Assembly: GCF_012912005.1 (NCBI RefSeq)
Contig: NZ_JABBEA010000018.1
Span: 1 to 64,000 of the forward strand
Origin: Paenibacillus sp. SZ31
GTDB lineage: Bacteria; Bacillota; Bacilli; Paenibacillales; Paenibacillaceae
Length of the DNA stretch: 64,000 nt
Reading direction: 5' to 3'
Shown: piece by piece, positions 1-9,025 of the stretch
How positions within the stretch are numbered: position 1 is the stretch's first letter
Layout of the letters: every line of letters begins with the position of its first letter
Translations under genes and position numbers: made by a program
Notes under the pieces: generated by a model
The model's database searches: none
Told to the model about the DNA's origin: nothing
What the model saw: only the letters and a program-made list of their open reading frames with translations

Positions 1-27
1 ACGAAAATGCTTGGGTTGGAAGACCGC

Positions 28-420
28 TCACGAATCTTTCGCAGAAGAACTGTCGCACTTGGTTTGACAATCCGTCAAGATTATATAATCACCTTCGGGT
101 ATTCCACTAATCTTGTACTCACCTTTGCCATTCACTTTTGCATAATATATACCAACTGAACTAGCTTTTATCTTTTTGTCAGAAATATCAATCATCTGTT
201 GTGTAGTAATTGAAGCTTTCTTTTGTTTTTTTGGAATTAAGTAAACTACTGCTCCAACATCCGATTTAGTTCCAATAAACTTATTATATTGATATGTAAC
301 TGCCCCCTCTAATTTACCGACTACTAGTTTTTTTGTAGTCTTTGTGGCTGCATCAACACCTGATGAAAATAATGTAGTTAACATAAAGACTGTGATTACA
401 AGTAACATAACTTTACGCAT
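28..420 (-). CDS. small secreted protein, carboxypeptidase-regulatory-like fold
   Basis: 130 aa. Residues 1-24 form a signal peptide (basic start, hydrophobic core, cleavage probably after VDA). The mature part has a pattern seen in small prealbumin-like / carboxypeptidase regulatory-like beta-sandwiches: GKLEGAVTY near the start and GEYKISGIPEGDYII near the end. Two cysteines (CQTKC) lie near the C-terminus. It lies 31 bp behind the copper-amine-oxidase-N/NPCBM gene on the same strand and is probably its operon partner. No enzymatic motif is visible; the fold call is inference. Confidence 0.6.
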   Translation of the reverse strand: MRKVMLLVITVFMLTTLFSSGVDAATKTTKKLVVGKLEGAVTYQYNKFIGTKSDVGAVVYLIPKKQKKASITTQQMIDISDKKIKASSVGIYYAKVNGKGEYKISGIPEGDYIILTDCQTKCDSSSAKDS

Positions 421-451
421 GCTAAACCCCCGTTAATTTTATTTGACTTTA

Positions 452-1177
452 TTATTTAATTAACTTAGCTTCACCAAGAACAATATCGAGTTGTTCCCCT
501 TTATTCAAAGCTGCTTCAAAGAAAATTTGGAGTTTTAGCACACCTGTAACATCAACGTTAATTTTTTCAGGTACATCTCCGCCCTTCATTTCATCTTTTC
601 TAAATAATTCTTCGCCATCGCCTTTTATCACTAATGATCCTAAATTTTTAGAATTACGTGTGTAATCATCAATTCCGATAAATCCGGTTAGCTTTTTATA
701 TCCACCATTTAAGTTGTAATCTACAGATACTATTTCATCATCGTTGTAGAACGAATAACTATCTAGTATAGCACCAATCCCATGTAAATATTTTTGATTA
801 GCTATAGTAAATTTCAACCCATCAGGATGCTTCCAATTCTTAAAATATACATTATCTACTCTACCATCGATCCTAGCATAAGAGACCTCGTCCAAATACT
901 TAAATGTTCCAGCTTTAGTACCGAATGAGGCTGTTTTACTCTTTCCGTCATAAGTAAAAGATTCACCCATAGTTTGAGCTGCTGTTTTAGCAGGTACGTA
1001 CAAATTACCATTATAAACGATTGATTGGGTCGTGCTTTTATGTACTCCGTTGAACATCATCTTAACGTTCTCCATAACTACACTAATCTTAGTATTAGTT
1101 CCCGCAAAAGCTGTTGCTCCTGTTAATAATGAACCTATTAATACACCTATAACTAAACCTTTCACTTTGTCTTTCAT
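452..1177 (-). CDS. secreted protein with copper amine oxidase N-like domain and NPCBM-like domain
   Basis: 241 aa with a signal peptide (about residues 1-25, ending ATAFA). Residues 30-95 resemble the copper amine oxidase N-terminal 'stalk' domain common in Paenibacillus secreted proteins (VVMENVKMMFNG, NGNLYVPAKTAAQTMG). Residues 100-241 resemble an NPCBM/NEW2 carbohydrate-binding-like module (YLHGIGAILDS, FIGIDD, LKLQIFFEAA). The start has a strong AAAGGAGAG ribosome binding site. Probably a surface or extracellular ligand-binding protein; no catalytic residues are seen. Confidence 0.72.
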   Translation of the reverse strand: MKDKVKGLVIGVLIGSLLTGATAFAGTNTKISVVMENVKMMFNGVHKSTTQSIVYNGNLYVPAKTAAQTMGESFTYDGKSKTASFGTKAGTFKYLDEVSYARIDGRVDNVYFKNWKHPDGLKFTIANQKYLHGIGAILDSYSFYNDDEIVSVDYNLNGGYKKLTGFIGIDDYTRNSKNLGSLVIKGDGEELFRKDEMKGGDVPEKINVDVTGVLKLQIFFEAALNKGEQLDIVLGEAKLIK

Positions 1178-1190
1178 GTCTTCTCTCCTT

Positions 1191-1236
1191 TTTGGGTATT
1201 ATTGAATTCTTGATAAGCATTCCAATAATACCCAAA
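1191..1236 (-). repeat. 14-bp inverted repeat in the 5' leader
   Basis: Perfect arms TTTGGGTATTATTG (1191-1204) and its complement (1223-1236) separated by 18 nt. The hairpin ends 1-2 nt before the ribosome binding site of the gene starting at 1177. No U-tract follows on the minus strand, so it looks less like a terminator than a leader hairpin that could occlude or position the ribosome binding site. Confidence 0.6.
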
Positions 1237-1297
1237 ATGGTGGACGTTGTATATAGTATTGTTGTTAGATGAGACACTAGCTTTAATCGTTCTTCTA

Positions 1298-2098
1298 TTA
1301 TATCCCCTCCAACATCACCCGATACCGTCCAATCTGCTCCGCCGTCGCCTCTTCCCGCAATGATTCCAACAATGCCGTGCACCTTATAAAATACCGATCC
1401 ATCCCAAGCTTATCCGCTAACCGAATAGCCTGCAAAATGAACTCCAATGCCTCCTGTGGTCTTCCCATCCACTGTTCATACAAAGCCCGCTGATAACAGT
1501 ATTGGTACATATCATCGTTGTTTGAAGAATCTATTTCTCTGCCAACACCCTGTATCTGATCCTCAAACACCTGTAAAACCCGATCAATCTGCCACCTATG
1601 CCGCACTGCTGCTTCTGTAATCACTTTCAGACCCACCAACCATTCCTCCGGATGCTCAAGCAAAAAGTTCACAAACTCCTCCAGCAGTTGCACCTGCCCG
1701 GCTTCAATCTCAAGAACATACCGATTCACCTGTGCCTTATGCCTAAACTCCTGCATCACCTGCATACCTACCTCATCCAGATCCTCCATCCATCTCAGAT
1801 CTGCATATTGATCGATACATGCCCGCGCCTGATCTACCTGTCCCATCTTCTGGTGAGCCATACCCCGCATTAAGTGACTGAACCCGTAATAGTAGACCAA
1901 TGGGCGCTCGGTATGTATATACGGAGTAGGTATTCCCTTTGACTGATACTCCTGCCGCTCTTCATGGATAGACTGCACACATTGATATAACATGTCCGCC
2001 CTCTCCATCACCTTGTTCCAATTTTCAAAGGCCACAGCCATGTCCAACATTTCAACAATGATGTCCGGTTTGAGTGATTTTAGGATAGAAGATCGCAA
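1298..2098 (-). CDS. TPR-like helical repeat protein
   Basis: 266 aa, almost entirely alpha-helical with tetratricopeptide-like spacing (for example MRGMAHQKMGQVDQARACIDQYADL and the EALEFILQAIRLADKLG helix near the C-terminus). It resembles the C-terminal half of Paenibacillus XRE-TPR regulators but has no HTH of its own. The TTG start at 2098 is supported by AAGGAGG six nt upstream, so it is a genuine separate gene and not a truncated reading frame. Regulatory role is inference. Confidence 0.6.
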   Translation of the reverse strand: MRSSILKSLKPDIIVEMLDMAVAFENWNKVMERADMLYQCVQSIHEERQEYQSKGIPTPYIHTERPLVYYYGFSHLMRGMAHQKMGQVDQARACIDQYADLRWMEDLDEVGMQVMQEFRHKAQVNRYVLEIEAGQVQLLEEFVNFLLEHPEEWLVGLKVITEAAVRHRWQIDRVLQVFEDQIQGVGREIDSSNNDDMYQYCYQRALYEQWMGRPQEALEFILQAIRLADKLGMDRYFIRCTALLESLREEATAEQIGRYRVMLEGI

Positions 2099-2261
2099 AG
2101 ATATCCTCCTTAATTATCCATTTTCTTATAATTGTATAGATAAATCAAAAGAAGATCAACCTAAATTGTACTTATAAGTACTTTTATTCAACAATACAGT
2201 TTGCACATATTAGTCTGTAAGGATTCTATAACCTCTTCTAACCTTAAGTGGAGGTGATAAA

Positions 2262-2609
2262 ATGAGTTTACCAGAGGACGTAGGAAATCGGATACGTGAG
2301 TTAAGGAAGGCAAAAGGCTGGACTCAGGAACAACTGGCCGAAGCAGCAGGTCTTCATTACAGCTATATTGGTGGAGTTGAACGGGGAGATCGTAACATTT
2401 CTTTGGAGACTCTTGAGAAAATAATCAATGGATTGCAGGTCACTGCTGAACAAATCTTTAAATTCAAAGAAGAATCTGAGTACAAAAGAGCCTTGGACGA
2501 ACATATAACTTTAATAAGCAGCAAAAGTACAGATACAATCGTATCATTGACCAAAATTAGCAAAGAAGTTTTAAATGCTATCGAAAAATCACATAAAAAT
2601 TCCGATTAA
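2262..2609 (+). CDS. XRE-family HTH transcriptional regulator
   Basis: 115 aa. Residues 8-65 form a canonical Cro/C1-type HTH (IRELRKAKGWTQEQLAEAAG, then YIGGVERGDRNISLETL). The C-terminal 45 residues are polar and helical and may dimerise. Ribosome binding site GGAGGTG sits before the ATG. It is divergent from the TPR-like gene. Targets are unknown. Confidence 0.85.
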   Translation: MSLPEDVGNRIRELRKAKGWTQEQLAEAAGLHYSYIGGVERGDRNISLETLEKIINGLQVTAEQIFKFKEESEYKRALDEHITLISSKSTDTIVSLTKISKEVLNAIEKSHKNSD

Positions 2610-2640
2610 ATATATCTGCAACAAAATCATGCGCTAACAC

Positions 2641-2680
2641 CAAAAAGAGTGGATTAATTCCCCCACTCTTTTTGTTATTC
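2641..2680. terminator. bidirectional rho-independent terminator
   Basis: Stem AAAAAGAGTGG / CCACTCTTTTT between two convergent genes, with A and T tracts on either side so that it can serve both strands. Confidence 0.8.
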
Positions 2681-2684
2681 CTTA

Positions 2685-4379
2685 TCAAATAACTCCCCGC
2701 TCAAACTCCGCAAACTCAATCCGATTACGCCCATTCTGCTTCGCCTGATACAAGGCCTTATCCACCGCTGCGAATAACTGCGTCAAATACCCCTCCGGAT
2801 TCTCCGGCACATGCACAACTTCAAAGTCCTCAAAGGATAGAATCCCAATACTAATAGTAATGGACACCTGCATAATCTCGTGATCCACCATAATGTGGTT
2901 GGACTCCACAGCTGTTCTCACACGCTCCGCGATTTGGTTCGCCAAGTCATGCTCCGTATGCGGAAGATAGATCATGAACTCTTCCCCGCCATAACGCGTC
3001 AAGATATCGGTACTGCGAATCGATTGTTTGACCGCCTCCGCCGTGCGGACGAGCACCTCATCCCCGATGACATGCCCATAGCGATCATTGATCGCTTTGA
3101 AGTAGTCGATATCAAGCAGCAGGAGTGAGAATGGTGTTTTGTATTGAATATTGGTAATGACCTCGTGATTCAGATGTTGGGTCAGATAACGACGGTTGTA
3201 ACAGTTGGTTAAACTGTCCGTCAGCGCGAGTTCCTCCAGTTTGCGATTGGCCTCGGATAACTCCTGACGGATCAAGTCTAGCGCCTGATTCCGCTCCTGA
3301 AGCGTTACGTTCTGGCGATTCATCTCTTTCACATAGAAACGCTCCTGCGAGACATCCTGGAACGTGAGAATATGACCGATCGGCACAAGAGCCGAATCCA
3401 CAATCGGAGACGATTGCAGGATATAGTGCCGGATATTGTTGTCCCGCTCCACGATCACTTCAATGTGGGAGAGGGTATTTTCTTTTTTCTTATAGTGATT
3501 CACGAACTCCCGACAGCTGCCCACAACATGAACAGATTCCAGAAAGGCTTCCAGATCAAAAGAATCCCCCACATGCAGATCCATAAAGGATCGTGAGGCT
3601 TTGTTTGCTTCAACAATGACTTCATTCTCATCCAGTACCAGGATGCCATATGGAATGGTATTGATTACATCCTCATGGGCGATGGAGACCAGATCGAATA
3701 CATTGTATCTTTTGATCACATAGACGAAGAAGAGGTCCGACAGAAAGATCCCCAGCGAAGTCATTCCAGGAATGATCGGCAACCAGCGGGCTAGAACGAC
3801 ATTCAGAATCGCATCAATCGTTGCAAAAACAGCCAACACCAAGATGCCCCACAGAGTGATTCTCACCTGTTTTTTGATCATGGCAGACGTCTGCGAAGAA
3901 TACACCGCCCGGAACAGAATGACGAGGGAAGCCAAGAAATAGCTCACCAGAATAATCATCACAACCCAGAACCAAGGGCCGTAAGCCCGCTCGATATACC
4001 CTCCCTCCAGCGGGATGACGAACTCATTCCATGGATTTGCGACCACACCTATAGCCCCGATCACTGCAGGGACAAATAGCAGGAACGTTCCTTTTGCACT
4101 CAAACGCTCTGAATAGCCGGTAATGAATATCGTCAATAGAAGCCACCCGCTCCCAAGCAGAGAAACCGCGACGAAAGATAACGTAACGTAGAACAGCTGT
4201 AAGCCGGAATCATCCGTGAGCGTACTCGCAAATTGACAGAAAGGCCAGAGCATCATCAACCCGTGGAATAAAAAGTACACCTTATGTAAGTTCGTAATTC
4301 TAACCGTAGCAAACACATATACACCTACACCAAACAATAGGACAAATAAAAAGAGATCATACCATACTAATGGGTTCAC
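2685..4379 (-). CDS. membrane diguanylate cyclase (7TM-PAS-GGDEF)
   Basis: 564 aa from the GTG at 4379, which has AAGGAGA at correct spacing; an ATG at 4415 is in frame but has no good ribosome binding site. Residues 1-210 carry seven hydrophobic segments like the 7TM sensor region of Bacillales histidine kinases. A PAS-like domain (about 220-330) and a short coiled coil follow, then a GGDEF domain. The active-site motif is GGEEF (about residue 464) and an RSTD I-site lies exactly five residues before it, so c-di-GMP synthesis with product inhibition is expected. The nearby PilZ-containing glycosyltransferase (26.5-28.8 kb) is a possible target. Confidence 0.9.
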   Translation of the reverse strand: MNPLVWYDLFLFVLLFGVGVYVFATVRITNLHKVYFLFHGLMMLWPFCQFASTLTDDSGLQLFYVTLSFVAVSLLGSGWLLLTIFITGYSERLSAKGTFLLFVPAVIGAIGVVANPWNEFVIPLEGGYIERAYGPWFWVVMIILVSYFLASLVILFRAVYSSQTSAMIKKQVRITLWGILVLAVFATIDAILNVVLARWLPIIPGMTSLGIFLSDLFFVYVIKRYNVFDLVSIAHEDVINTIPYGILVLDENEVIVEANKASRSFMDLHVGDSFDLEAFLESVHVVGSCREFVNHYKKKENTLSHIEVIVERDNNIRHYILQSSPIVDSALVPIGHILTFQDVSQERFYVKEMNRQNVTLQERNQALDLIRQELSEANRKLEELALTDSLTNCYNRRYLTQHLNHEVITNIQYKTPFSLLLLDIDYFKAINDRYGHVIGDEVLVRTAEAVKQSIRSTDILTRYGGEEFMIYLPHTEHDLANQIAERVRTAVESNHIMVDHEIMQVSITISIGILSFEDFEVVHVPENPEGYLTQLFAAVDKALYQAKQNGRNRIEFAEFERGVI

Positions 4380-4920
4380 GAATCTTCTCCTTCTTAGATG
4401 CGACAATGACAACATGATCGTTCATATTTCTGAGTGACGCTTATGTAAAACTTCAATAAACACTTATATTCAATACTGCTATGCCAATTTTATTGGTTAA
4501 TTTAACCATATCTTATCACACCACCAAAAGGGTGAGTAGCCCATACACTGGAAGTCCGACCAACCTCTGATCGAAATGCTGATCTATTTTACTTCTTTTG
4601 TGATGGAATCTGACTGTTTAGGAATTGTTGTTTTATTGAGGACCATAGATCCAATTCCAATCCCGAAATCAGCTAAGGTTATCATCAGAGGTAATGCAGA
4701 GCGAAATTAAATGATTATTCAAATATTCAAATCACATAATATTATAATTCATTTCACACAACAGCTATAATATCCCACCAGATGTCATTTTTTTGTTTTT
4801 ACATATTTACAAAATCATTCCAATGGAATATTATTAATTTATTACATAAATATTTCTTTTTTTGATTGTTTTGCTGGCCAGCATTCAATATATCTATTTT
4901 ATACTAGGAGGAACAATATC
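4380..4920. other. intergenic, AT-rich, no gene seen
   Basis: No reading frame with a ribosome binding site was found. The last 60 bases contain a plausible plus-strand -10 (TATACT) and the AGGAGGA ribosome binding site of the gene at 4921. Confidence 0.6.
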
Positions 4921-5292
4921 ATGAATAAAAAGAAAATTGCTATTGTAACACTATTGGGTGTTCTTAGTATCGCATCAGCGGCTTACGCAGGTAGTGGAAA
5001 AGCTAGTAATGTATCTATCAGCTACTACCAAACATACTCTGAGGGTAATCTGGTTCCTATGTACGAAACAGTATCTGTATCTGGCTATGTGAATCCAACT
5101 CATTCAGATAACTCTGTTTGGTATGAACTCCATAAATCTAGTGGCAGCATCGTCCGCGAAGCTGAAGCACAAGTTGGATTCAGTGGTACTTTATTTAGTA
5201 CCGATGTTGCGACTGCAGATTATAGACTTGATCTTAACCCTGATGGACCGAACTATTATGGTGTAGTTGCAAACGGTAAAGCACAAAACTAA
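4921..5292 (+). CDS. small secreted protein preceding an ABC transporter
   Basis: 123 aa. Signal peptide residues 1-23 (MNKKK start, hydrophobic stretch, ASAAYA cleavage). The mature part (about 100 aa) is rich in S, Y, V and G and looks beta-rich (VSGYVNPTHSD, YRLDLNPDGPNYYG), with no cysteine. An AGGAGGA ribosome binding site precedes the ATG. A hairpin terminator lies between it and the ABC genes, which would let the peptide be made in excess of the transporter, as in bacteriocin operons. I do not recognise the family. It could be a secreted peptide or bacteriocin-like product, or a lipid-binding partner. Confidence 0.6.
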   Translation: MNKKKIAIVTLLGVLSIASAAYAGSGKASNVSISYYQTYSEGNLVPMYETVSVSGYVNPTHSDNSVWYELHKSSGSIVREAEAQVGFSGTLFSTDVATADYRLDLNPDGPNYYGVVANGKAQN

Positions 5293-5302
5293 AAGAATAG
5301 AC

Positions 5303-5340
5303 GAAGCTGCAGACTTAGTTCTCTCTGCAGCTTTGTTTTC
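5303..5340 (+). terminator. attenuating terminator between secreted protein and ABC genes
   Basis: Stem AAGCTGCAGA / TCTGCAGCTT followed by TTGTTTTC. The next gene starts 15 nt later, so read-through is presumably needed for transporter expression. Confidence 0.7.
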
Positions 5341-5354
5341 AATGAGGTGCATGT

Positions 5355-7412
5355 ATGTATAAGCTTATAGATAGTATAAAAAATGAATTACTTCTATTAC
5401 ATCGCAACAGATGGAGTTATCTAATCGTATTGAGTTCACTTTTATACTTTGGATACCGATCTCTAGACTCTATACGATCCTATCAGCCAGGTGAAGCGGT
5501 AAATGCCACTGCGTACATAATACAAGCAGCTATATTTATGTTCCTTATCTACGGAATCTTACTCGCAAGGCAAGAAACTACCGATGAATCTGAAGAATTA
5601 TTCCGGACTATCAATAACGCATATGAAATAAAATTGGTAGGAAAAGTAATACATCTTATTATTATCTCTTTAGCTTTTAGTTCATTGCATATACTAGTTT
5701 TATTTTCCTTATTTGCTTTATTTGGCGTTCCATCACAATTTTATTATGCGTCATTAATGTATTTTCTCTTATACTGGGTTCTTAGTTTTATTGTATGCGG
5801 TATTTTAGGCATTGTACTTGGTACAACAATTAGATCTAAACTAGTATTCCCAATAATGATTATTGCAGGGATATTTCTCGGTCCACTAAATCAGATTGTA
5901 TTCATTGCAGCAACTAAAACAATGCCTGTGTGGATGCAAAAATTAATGTTTTTAATAAACTTAGGCCAATCAGACCCTTTCAGGGTATACCATATCGTCT
6001 ATGGGTTCCCAGTGGAATCCTTTAGATTTATTTCAAAATTATTTATTTTTATAATGGCAATAATTTTAATTACATTCGTGATATTTAATTTGAATTCCCG
6101 GAAAAATAATAAAACAGTTAATACTGTTTTATTAACTGTTTTATTATTAAGTGCTGTAGGAAGTTGGAGTGCCATGTCCCCACATCTGGAGGAACTGACC
6201 TCCAAGCAGGCGATAAAATCAGATAATGACTATTACAAAAATTTGACTGTAAAAAAATACACCGAGGGCACCCAATTTATTGTTAAAAACTACAATATGG
6301 ATATTTCAATTAACAACGGTTTAAATAATAAATTAAGTATTCTTCTAGAACCAAAAGCAAACTTAAATCAACTTGTTTTTTCCTTATACCATAACTTCAA
6401 GGTAAACAGCATACGTTTTAATGGTGAAAATATTGAATTTAGCCAAGAGGTTGATTATCTTATTGTTCCATTGTCTCAACCTTTAAAACAAAGCGAGGAT
6501 TACGTTATTGAGATTGATTATAGTGGCTATGGTCCTCAACGATTCTTTTCTAATCAACAGGCAGTTATGTTACCTAGTTTTTTAGCTTGGTACCCCGTTC
6601 CAGGCAAACAACCTGTCGCAGAATTTATAGATAATTATATGACCATCTTCCATACCTACACACCTGAAGATCAGGCGAGCTTCTCTTTGAACTATTCAGG
6701 TCCAGAACCACTATATACAAACCTAATTTCACGATCAAACGGAAAATGGGAAGGGAACAGCTCTTCAGGAGTGACCTTGATTTCTGGTGACATGGAAGAA
6801 ATCCAATTTGATAATTTAAGAGTTGTACGTCCATTCGCCCTTTACAATATGTCTGATCATATTTATAGAGATATTTCAAATTTTATTGAAGTTTATAAGG
6901 ACATCAACCAACAATTCGAATTTACTCCAAATGAATTAAATACACTATTCTTCATTGAAACAAGAATGAATGAAGAAGCCATTTGGTTGGAAGATAACTA
7001 TGCCATCATAGACATTGATATTCTTTCCAACTCTAACAACGCTTTTCGTAATAGAGAAAGGATGATCCAACGTCTCTTAGTAGGAATAGTTAACAATTAC
7101 AAATGGGATACACAGGATAAGCTGTTAAAAGACCTCCTGACAAACAGCTATTCGTATTGGTATGAGCAATATATCTATGATGAAGATAAGACAACTACTT
7201 CACTTTCTCGCATTTATCCAGACTTAGTATCAAGCTACTATCCGACTCATAGCGAAGAATTTAATGAATTAGTGACTTTCCTAGACCGCTATATTAATAA
7301 CAAAGATCTGATCATTTCATTCTTTAAAGATTGGATTGCAGGTTTACAAAGCTCCGATAAATTCAGTTGGAATGAATTGCAGAAAATAATAATTAAATAT
7401 GAAAAGGATTGA
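5355..7412 (+). CDS. ABC permease with extracytoplasmic degenerate M1-peptidase-like domain
   Basis: 685 aa. The first ~280 residues contain about seven membrane segments of ABC-2 permease type. Residues about 300-685 are predicted outside and follow the order of an M1 aminopeptidase. First comes an N-terminal beta-domain (VNSIRFNGENIEF, then LKQSEDYVIEIDYSGYG). A helical region around LFFIETR and NYAIIDIDIL follows. Then comes the position where HEXXH would fall, here QRLLVGIVNN, followed by an NSYSYWYEQ helix where active enzymes have WLNEGFAEY. The zinc ligands are therefore missing. ATPase and second permease genes follow directly. Export or self-immunity for the product of the gene at 4921 is inference. 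Confidence 0.72.
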   Translation: MYKLIDSIKNELLLLHRNRWSYLIVLSSLLYFGYRSLDSIRSYQPGEAVNATAYIIQAAIFMFLIYGILLARQETTDESEELFRTINNAYEIKLVGKVIHLIIISLAFSSLHILVLFSLFALFGVPSQFYYASLMYFLLYWVLSFIVCGILGIVLGTTIRSKLVFPIMIIAGIFLGPLNQIVFIAATKTMPVWMQKLMFLINLGQSDPFRVYHIVYGFPVESFRFISKLFIFIMAIILITFVIFNLNSRKNNKTVNTVLLTVLLLSAVGSWSAMSPHLEELTSKQAIKSDNDYYKNLTVKKYTEGTQFIVKNYNMDISINNGLNNKLSILLEPKANLNQLVFSLYHNFKVNSIRFNGENIEFSQEVDYLIVPLSQPLKQSEDYVIEIDYSGYGPQRFFSNQQAVMLPSFLAWYPVPGKQPVAEFIDNYMTIFHTYTPEDQASFSLNYSGPEPLYTNLISRSNGKWEGNSSSGVTLISGDMEEIQFDNLRVVRPFALYNMSDHIYRDISNFIEVYKDINQQFEFTPNELNTLFFIETRMNEEAIWLEDNYAIIDIDILSNSNNAFRNRERMIQRLLVGIVNNYKWDTQDKLLKDLLTNSYSYWYEQYIYDEDKTTTSLSRIYPDLVSSYYPTHSEEFNELVTFLDRYINNKDLIISFFKDWIAGLQSSDKFSWNELQKIIIKYEKD

Positions 7413-7419
7413 TCGGAGA

Positions 7420-8286
7420 ATGACCAACCTAATAATCCAGAATATCTCCAAAATGTATGGTTCAAAAACTGTCCTGAATAACATCAATCTCGAAGTTCAA
7501 CCAGGAATCTTTGGTTTGCTAGGTCCAAATGGCGCAGGGAAATCTACTTTAATGAGAATACTAACAACAGTGGAATCCTATGATGATGGGACTATAGAAT
7601 TTGGAGTTCTGAACTGGAAGCAAAAGCAAAAAGTTAAGAATTTGATTGGATATCTTCCTCAAAACTTTTCATTATATAAACAGTTAACCGTTATAGAATG
7701 CTTGCTTCATATTGCTGGCTTAAAAGGTATCAGAAAAGATCGTGCTGCAAAAGTTTTGAAGGTACTGGAGCAAGTTAATTTATTAGAAGTGAAGGATTCC
7801 AAAATCTCTAAGCTATCAGGAGGCATGGTACGTCGTGTAGGGATTGCGCAAGCCATTTTAGGAGATCCAAAAATTATTATAGTAGATGAACCTACAGCTG
7901 GATTAGATCCTGAAGAACGAATTAGGTTCAGAAACATCTTGCATAAAATTGGTCAGAAAAATACGGTAGTTATATCCTCTCATATTGTTGAGGATATAGA
8001 AACACTATGTACCAAAGCTGCGATATTGCACAAAGGTTCGGTTCTAAGAAATGAAGAAATTAATGCTTTAAGAGAAAGTGTTAATAAATTGATTTGGTCA
8101 ACTGAGGTTGACCAAAAGGAACTGAATCTTATACAAGATGAATTAAAGGTAATACGTCAACAATCCATAGGAAATAGATTTAAGATCAGATTTCTATCGA
8201 AAGAACCGCCAGTAGATAGTGTAGTTGAAATCCCAACACTTGAAGACGCTTATTTTTATTATATGCAGAGGGATGAAGAAAATTGA
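7420..8286 (+). CDS. ABC transporter ATP-binding protein
   Basis: 288 aa. Walker A GPNGAGKST (about residue 38), signature LSGGM, Walker B IIIVDEPTAGLDP and the switch-histidine region (VISSHIVEDIE) are intact. A start at 7399 overlapping the upstream stop is possible, but the ATG at 7420 has an AAAAGG ribosome binding site and gives the usual family N-terminus. It pairs with the two adjacent permeases. The subfamily is that of ABC-2 exporters (bacteriocin, lantibiotic or drug efflux). Confidence 0.9.
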   Translation: MTNLIIQNISKMYGSKTVLNNINLEVQPGIFGLLGPNGAGKSTLMRILTTVESYDDGTIEFGVLNWKQKQKVKNLIGYLPQNFSLYKQLTVIECLLHIAGLKGIRKDRAAKVLKVLEQVNLLEVKDSKISKLSGGMVRRVGIAQAILGDPKIIIVDEPTAGLDPEERIRFRNILHKIGQKNTVVISSHIVEDIETLCTKAAILHKGSVLRNEEINALRESVNKLIWSTEVDQKELNLIQDELKVIRQQSIGNRFKIRFLSKEPPVDSVVEIPTLEDAYFYYMQRDEEN

Positions 8287-8924
8287 GAACACGTTCTCCT
8301 CTTATCTATACTTGGAAGGCAATGAGCTTTAATGCTTACATGCCTATCTTAACAACACTGCTACTAATTTTGATTCTTATATTTAATGATGGAGATCTAA
8401 CGCAAACTATGCCTGTTATCGAATTGATTTTCCCCTTATTTGGTAGCTGGTGGAGCATTTTCGTCTTACAAGATTTATTATCAGAACATGGTAATGAGCT
8501 GTTATTTTCCCTGCCAGTGAGTAGATTCAAAATCGGAATTTTTAACGTGCTCTTATTCTTTTTCTTGTATGTAATTCTCCTGACAATAATGCTAATTGTC
8601 TTAATGAAATGGATTAACTTGAACGCTGCTATCTCCTTGGTGCTTCAACTATCTGCTCAGGCTTTCTTTTATGCAGGGCTGGGATTCTTGGCTATGGTCT
8701 TGACCCGAAATACTGGATGGTCTTTGCTTGTTGTAACTTCTTACTTATCCTTTCAGTTACTAACCACCCAAACGAGTGTAGGTTTCATTAATATTTATTT
8801 GGGGAATTCAATCCCTATTCCCATTTCAGAACTGAAGTATTTCCTTCGTAAAATTTGGGTACTAAGCCTTATATTGTTTATAAATGCACAATATTGGCTA
8901 TCTACGACAACTAAGTTTAAGTGA
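8283..8924 (+). CDS. ABC-2 type permease
   Basis: 213 aa, about six membrane segments. TTG start overlapping the ATPase stop by four bases, with GAGGG upstream. LVVTSYLSFQLLTTQ and the general layout fit small ABC-2 permeases. Together with the 685-aa subunit it would give a heterodimeric pore. Confidence 0.8.
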   Translation: MRTRSPLIYTWKAMSFNAYMPILTTLLLILILIFNDGDLTQTMPVIELIFPLFGSWWSIFVLQDLLSEHGNELLFSLPVSRFKIGIFNVLLFFFLYVILLTIMLIVLMKWINLNAAISLVLQLSAQAFFYAGLGFLAMVLTRNTGWSLLVVTSYLSFQLLTTQTSVGFINIYLGNSIPIPISELKYFLRKIWVLSLILFINAQYWLSTTTKFK

Positions 8925-8941
8925 TTGTAGTGTAGAGGTTT

Positions 8942-8990
8942 TAAATATGTAAAGAGAAAGGAAATATTAGCTTCTCTCTTTACATATTTA
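8942..8990. terminator. bidirectional terminator hairpin
   Basis: Perfect 16-bp arms TAAATATGTAAAGAGA and complement with a 17-nt loop, between convergent genes. Confidence 0.7.
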
Positions 8991-9025
8991 CTTTCAGTAG
9001 ATGTCGCATTTCATATTACAATCCG

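Noticed and set aside
1298-2609. One XRE-TPR regulator split by a break
   Set aside because: The HTH gene is on the opposite strand and both genes have their own good ribosome binding sites.
4921-5292. Calling the small secreted protein a lactococcin 972-type bacteriocin
   Set aside because: The operon layout is similar, but the mature sequence does not show that family's pattern.
5355-7412. Calling the 685-aa protein an active aminopeptidase
   Set aside because: No HEXXH and no downstream Glu motif.
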